From positions 301,761 through 365,760 of the forward strand of contig NZ_PJMC01000004.1 in NCBI RefSeq assembly GCF_002892795.1: 64,000 nt of DNA, given 5' to 3'. Every line of letters begins with the position of its first letter. Positions within the stretch are counted from its first letter, which is position 1. Below the pieces are notes generated by a model that did not search any database, had not been told where the DNA came from, and saw only the letters and a program-made list of their open reading frames with translations. Position numbers and translations under genes: made by a program. Of the stretch, positions 61,469-64,000 are shown piece after piece. The DNA comes from Arthrobacter sp. AFG20 (lineage in GTDB: Bacteria > Actinomycetota > Actinomycetes > Actinomycetales > Micrococcaceae).

Positions 61469-62863
61469 ATGACTAGCCAATTCCGTTCGTCGCGGCATAC
61501 GAAAGAAATTCTCGTCTATGACTGGCGGGATGCCGAAGAATTAGCCGCATGGTACATGCGTGGAACCCTCGAATTGGAAGCAGTCGCGCTGACCCGCAGC
61601 GGAGCCGATGGTGGGATTGACGTCCGCTCCGCCACGGCCGCCGCCCAAGTGAAACATTACGCCTCACCGGTCGGTGCCCCTGAAATCCAAAAGGCAAAGG
61701 GCGCGAGCCACGGCTCAGAACATGCCTTGTTTTTCGCTCTCTCTGGCTTCACAAAACAAGCCATCGAATACGCCTCGACTGCGGGCGTTGCTCTCTTTAG
61801 CTACACGATCTATGGCGATGTCACACCGCGAAATGCCCCCGCCCGGATGCTGTTGGAAACAGCACCTCAGAACGCGGCACGAATAGCCGAAGCGAAAGCA
61901 GCGCAGGCAACTAAGGAGGCTCTGGAGAAAGCCGCCCAGGCAACTAAGGAGGCTCTGGAGAAAGCCGCCCAGTCCGCCCGGGAACGGCAGAAAACCCTCG
62001 AGCAACTCCATCAAGCGGCAAGCACGCTGGCAGTCCGATCACAACATGGTGAGGCGATAGTGCTGGAATTATTGAGGGCCGCCGGCGAATTGGAAGTGCG
62101 CGTCCAGCAGCAAGACGTGGTGGGTGACGCAACGTTCGAGTTCATCATGGTTGAGTACTCGTCCTACTACAGAACGGAACGCCAGCCTAAGGGGGCACGA
62201 TGGGAGACAGCCCAGAGACTTGTCCAGATTCTGGAGTGGGCACGCGAGGGCAGATGGTTTTCGTGGAAAGGCGTTAACGTCAGGTATTCCCCCGCCGTTA
62301 TTGAACGCGCTGCCGAAGAATTCCTGGCGCTGTACAAAGAGGTCACCGGCCTTGAACGCCTACGTGAACTGCTCCCCCATGAATGGGCCGCGACACTTTG
62401 CGATTGGGAACTGCGGGAAGCGCAAATCAGCGCCCTGGTAGACGAAGCCGCCTTCACGGACGAAGAGGCTATTCCTGATACAGCTGAGATGGCAAGACGG
62501 GTAGCTGCCGGTCTGGGAACGATAGCCGACGATTCCGTGACCCTCCATTCGCGCTGGCGCCATGAAGCCCGCGGCCCTCGCGACGACGAGGCCTGTGATC
62601 TGGTTGCCCGGCTCAATCCCCTTGGTCTGACCGAAGATCGTTGCTTGAGACGCCTATACAGTACTGGTTCTAGGTCAGCATTCTTGTCTGGTTCGGATCA
62701 ACGCTTTCCCCTCGCGAGCAAACCAGCTGACGTCGAGATGCTCCGCGAGACTGTCAATGATACCGGCCCCCGGAATGCCGTCCGAGGTGACCACGAAGTG
62801 TTCCCGGCGCCACTTCAACGGCTCAAGCAGGTCAGATACGAGATGGACCTCGCGGAGCTCTAG
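61469..62863 (+). CDS. Mrr-type restriction-endonuclease-like protein
   Basis: A 464-aa protein. The N-terminal Mrr catalytic domain has G-A-D-G-G-I-D-V with Asp51 and, nine residues later, Q-V-K-H-Y (Gln60, Lys62), the D-QxK active site of type IV/Mrr nucleases. A coiled coil follows in which an 11-residue unit (A-T-K-E-A-L-E-K-A-A-Q) is repeated in tandem at about 145-166. The C-terminal 270 residues are helical with no domain I recognise. Direct repeats on both sides suggest the gene was gained as a unit, as is usual for defence genes. Target modification unknown. Confidence 0.8.
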   Translation: MTSQFRSSRHTKEILVYDWRDAEELAAWYMRGTLELEAVALTRSGADGGIDVRSATAAAQVKHYASPVGAPEIQKAKGASHGSEHALFFALSGFTKQAIEYASTAGVALFSYTIYGDVTPRNAPARMLLETAPQNAARIAEAKAAQATKEALEKAAQATKEALEKAAQSARERQKTLEQLHQAASTLAVRSQHGEAIVLELLRAAGELEVRVQQQDVVGDATFEFIMVEYSSYYRTERQPKGARWETAQRLVQILEWAREGRWFSWKGVNVRYSPAVIERAAEEFLALYKEVTGLERLRELLPHEWAATLCDWELREAQISALVDEAAFTDEEAIPDTAEMARRVAAGLGTIADDSVTLHSRWRHEARGPRDDEACDLVARLNPLGLTEDRCLRRLYSTGSRSAFLSGSDQRFPLASKPADVEMLRETVNDTGPRNAVRGDHEVFPAPLQRLKQVRYEMDLAEL

Positions 62864-63015
62864 CACCCGTACCGCCTGCGGGCCGTCCCTGCCGGGAAAC
62901 TTGGGTCCCCTTTCGGTGCGCCCGGGGGCTGGCCGTGGGTGAGGACCCTGGTCCTAGGCTGTGTACATTCGCCGGTCCCGGCGGTGACATGCCCGCGTGT
63001 GGTGTCCTGGCGTTT

Positions 63016-63272
63016 GTGTGCAGCCGGTCAGGTGGGTCCCGTCGTGCACATGGGTGCCGGGAAAAGCCCGGAGGATTCTCAATAGGTTTTGTCAAGGACA
63101 ATTGATGGCCTTTGCTGGCCGTAACTGGCACTCAAGGTGAGGTTGAGCTGTCCACAGTTGGGGCCAATCCGGGTTATCCACGGCTGGTTTTTCTGGGAGC
63201 CGTTGGGGTAGCTCCCTCGGCGGCCGTAGCGGTGGATAACCCATTTTGGATTGTCCCCGGCTGTGGGCAGCG
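63016..63272. repeat. right copy of direct repeat flanking the Mrr-type gene
   Basis: Pairs with 61029-61284. Contains TTATCCAC near 63176 and its complement GTGGATAA near 63231 as an inverted pair, plus CTGTCCACA, all close to DnaA-box words. Function of the repeat unknown. Confidence 0.85.
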
Positions 63273-63328
63273 GAGACGACCCACTACGGACCTCCTGGAT
63301 GGGGCTTGGCAGCTATTGAGTTGCAGCC

Positions 63329-63856
63329 CTATCCCATCACTGCGTTGTTGATTTCGGCCAGGCGGTGCAGGGATATTCCCGTTTCCTGCTCCTTAACCAA
63401 CGGGTGGTCCACCGACGGGTCGAGTTGAATATAGGGAACCACCCCTGGGTCCCTATTGTGCACATGCGTCGGAATCGAGATCGTTGAGTGGTCGTAGGGC
63501 AGCTCGTTGCACAACCAGCCGAACACTGGGGGCAATGAGGCGCGTGCGGGGTCGTCCCAGTGGTCGGCAATTTTCTGCATGCTTTCTTGGCTTAGCGAGA
63601 CCCAAGCAGACCAGCTAAAGACATCGCCAGGCACGTCAATGACGGGGATCTCAACGTGACCTCTCAGGAAATAATGCTGTTCGCCTTTGATTTCAATGAC
63701 GCACATGTCGGCGGTCAGTTCGCCGGCTTGACGTTCGCTTGCAGTAGCGAGCACCCAAGGATCCGGAGCTTGGGCCCCAAAAACCGTCGCCAACCCTCGA
63801 TGCTGTTGCCCGCAAGTTCCGCATTCCCACCGAATGTTGTCGCGCTTGCCGTCCAC
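63329..63856 (-). CDS. DUF2199 domain protein
   Basis: A 175-aa cytosolic protein. W-E-C-G-T-C-G-Q-Q-H near 10-19 is the Cys motif that opens DUF2199 proteins, followed by F-G-A-Q-A-P-D-P-W. F-L-R-G-H-V-E-I-P-V and F-G-W-L-C-N-E-L-P-Y continue the family pattern to the C-terminal L-A-E-I. Role unknown; often single genes of accessory regions. Confidence 0.85.
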   Translation of the reverse strand: MDGKRDNIRWECGTCGQQHRGLATVFGAQAPDPWVLATASERQAGELTADMCVIEIKGEQHYFLRGHVEIPVIDVPGDVFSWSAWVSLSQESMQKIADHWDDPARASLPPVFGWLCNELPYDHSTISIPTHVHNRDPGVVPYIQLDPSVDHPLVKEQETGISLHRLAEINNAVMG

Positions 63857-63901
63857 CGGTTCCCCTTCCAGCTCTTACTTCGTTGGCCTCCCGAAGCCTA
63901 C

Positions 63902-64000
63902 TGGGACTGTCCGATTTTCGGTGGATCCACGGTTGGCATTTAGTTGATTCTTCCGTCGAAGCTGATGGCGAAGGCGTTCAGGGCCGGCTTCCATCGTGTG
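63902..64000 (-). mobile_element. end of an IS256-family element
   Basis: GGACTGTCCGATTTTCGG near 63904 looks like the terminal repeat of IS256-type elements. The transposase end lies just inside, on the minus strand, and the element continues past the window. Confidence 0.75.
63940..64000 (-). CDS. IS256-family transposase, C-terminal end (partial)
   Basis: The last 19 codons read R-W-K-P-A-L-N-A-F-A-I-S-F-D-G-R-I-N then stop, the usual C-terminus of IS256-type (MULE-like DDE) transposases. The rest is outside the window, so intactness cannot be judged. Confidence 0.78.
   Translation of the reverse strand, partial: TRWKPALNAFAISFDGRIN

Noticed and set aside
63016..63272. Chromosomal origin (DnaA-box cluster)
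   Set aside because: Only a few near-matches, no dnaA or dnaN nearby, and the same sequence is repeated at 61029; treated as a repeat, not oriC.

Overview
The window is high-GC, compactly coded DNA. GTG and TTG starts, ATGA-type overlaps, Tat and lipoprotein signals, S-layer-homology/RCC1 proteins, a rifampicin monooxygenase under a rifamycin-associated element, and a TasA/SipW pair together suggest an actinobacterium. Arthrobacter or a close relative in the Micrococcaceae is most likely. This is an inference from gene content; no rRNA or tRNA is present to confirm it.

Layout. 0.2-4.6 kb: an SGNH-hydrolase lipoprotein, a Wzc-like tyrosine autokinase and a family-2 glycosyltransferase. 5.2-9.8 kb: a conserved metabolic island with an Lrp/AsnC regulator divergent from a three-gene 2-oxoacid dehydrogenase operon (E1 alpha, E1 beta, E2). 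10-17.4 kb: a metallo-beta-lactamase-fold hydrolase, several micro-membrane proteins, a MinD/ParA-like ATPase, a Wzy-like polymerase and an acyltransferase, then a graveyard of broken gene copies. 17.5-22.6 kb: a compact operon with a Tat-exported protein, a PqqD-like protein, an HprK-like kinase carrying its own PqqD-like tail, a second tyrosine autokinase, a nucleotidyltransferase and two micro-membrane proteins. 22.6-25 kb: an HPt-like protein and a SipW/TasA-type fibre operon on the minus strand. 25.5-32.8 kb: a CAP-domain/FG-GAP exoprotein, a five-gene small-peptide/ABC-transporter/M50-peptidase cassette and an acyltransferase. 33-42 kb: two very large SLH + RCC1 cell-surface proteins, the second lying between two decayed IS5-type fragments. 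43.8-47.3 kb: a glycosyltransferase, a polysaccharide pyruvyl transferase and two membrane proteins. 47.4-56.6 kb: a secreted subtilase, two paralogous small secreted His-rich proteins with long homologous leaders, an HtrA-like protease, a two-gene operon of unknown function, a DHFR-like reductase and a secreted His/Asp-rich protein. 57-60.8 kb: Rox, membrane proteins, a DUF2975/HTH pair and a small exoprotein. 61-64 kb: an Mrr-type nuclease between two approx. 256-bp direct repeats, a DUF2199 protein and the end of an IS256-family element.

How it fits together. Most genes concern the cell surface: polymer synthesis and chain-length control (two BY-kinases, Wzy, glycosyltransferases, acyltransferases, pyruvyl transferase), surface proteins that may dock on pyruvylated polymer (SLH proteins), fibres (TasA/SipW) and exoenzymes. 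The window also records repeated duplication and decay: two 5' fragments of one acyltransferase gene, two fragments of the ParA-like gene, a scar copy of the DHFR locus, three copies of a leader element, and two IS5 remnants. The best candidates for undescribed biology are the PqqD/HprK/BY-kinase/nucleotidyltransferase operon with its micro-membrane proteins, the peptide-ABC-M50 cassette, and the three-copy leader element.
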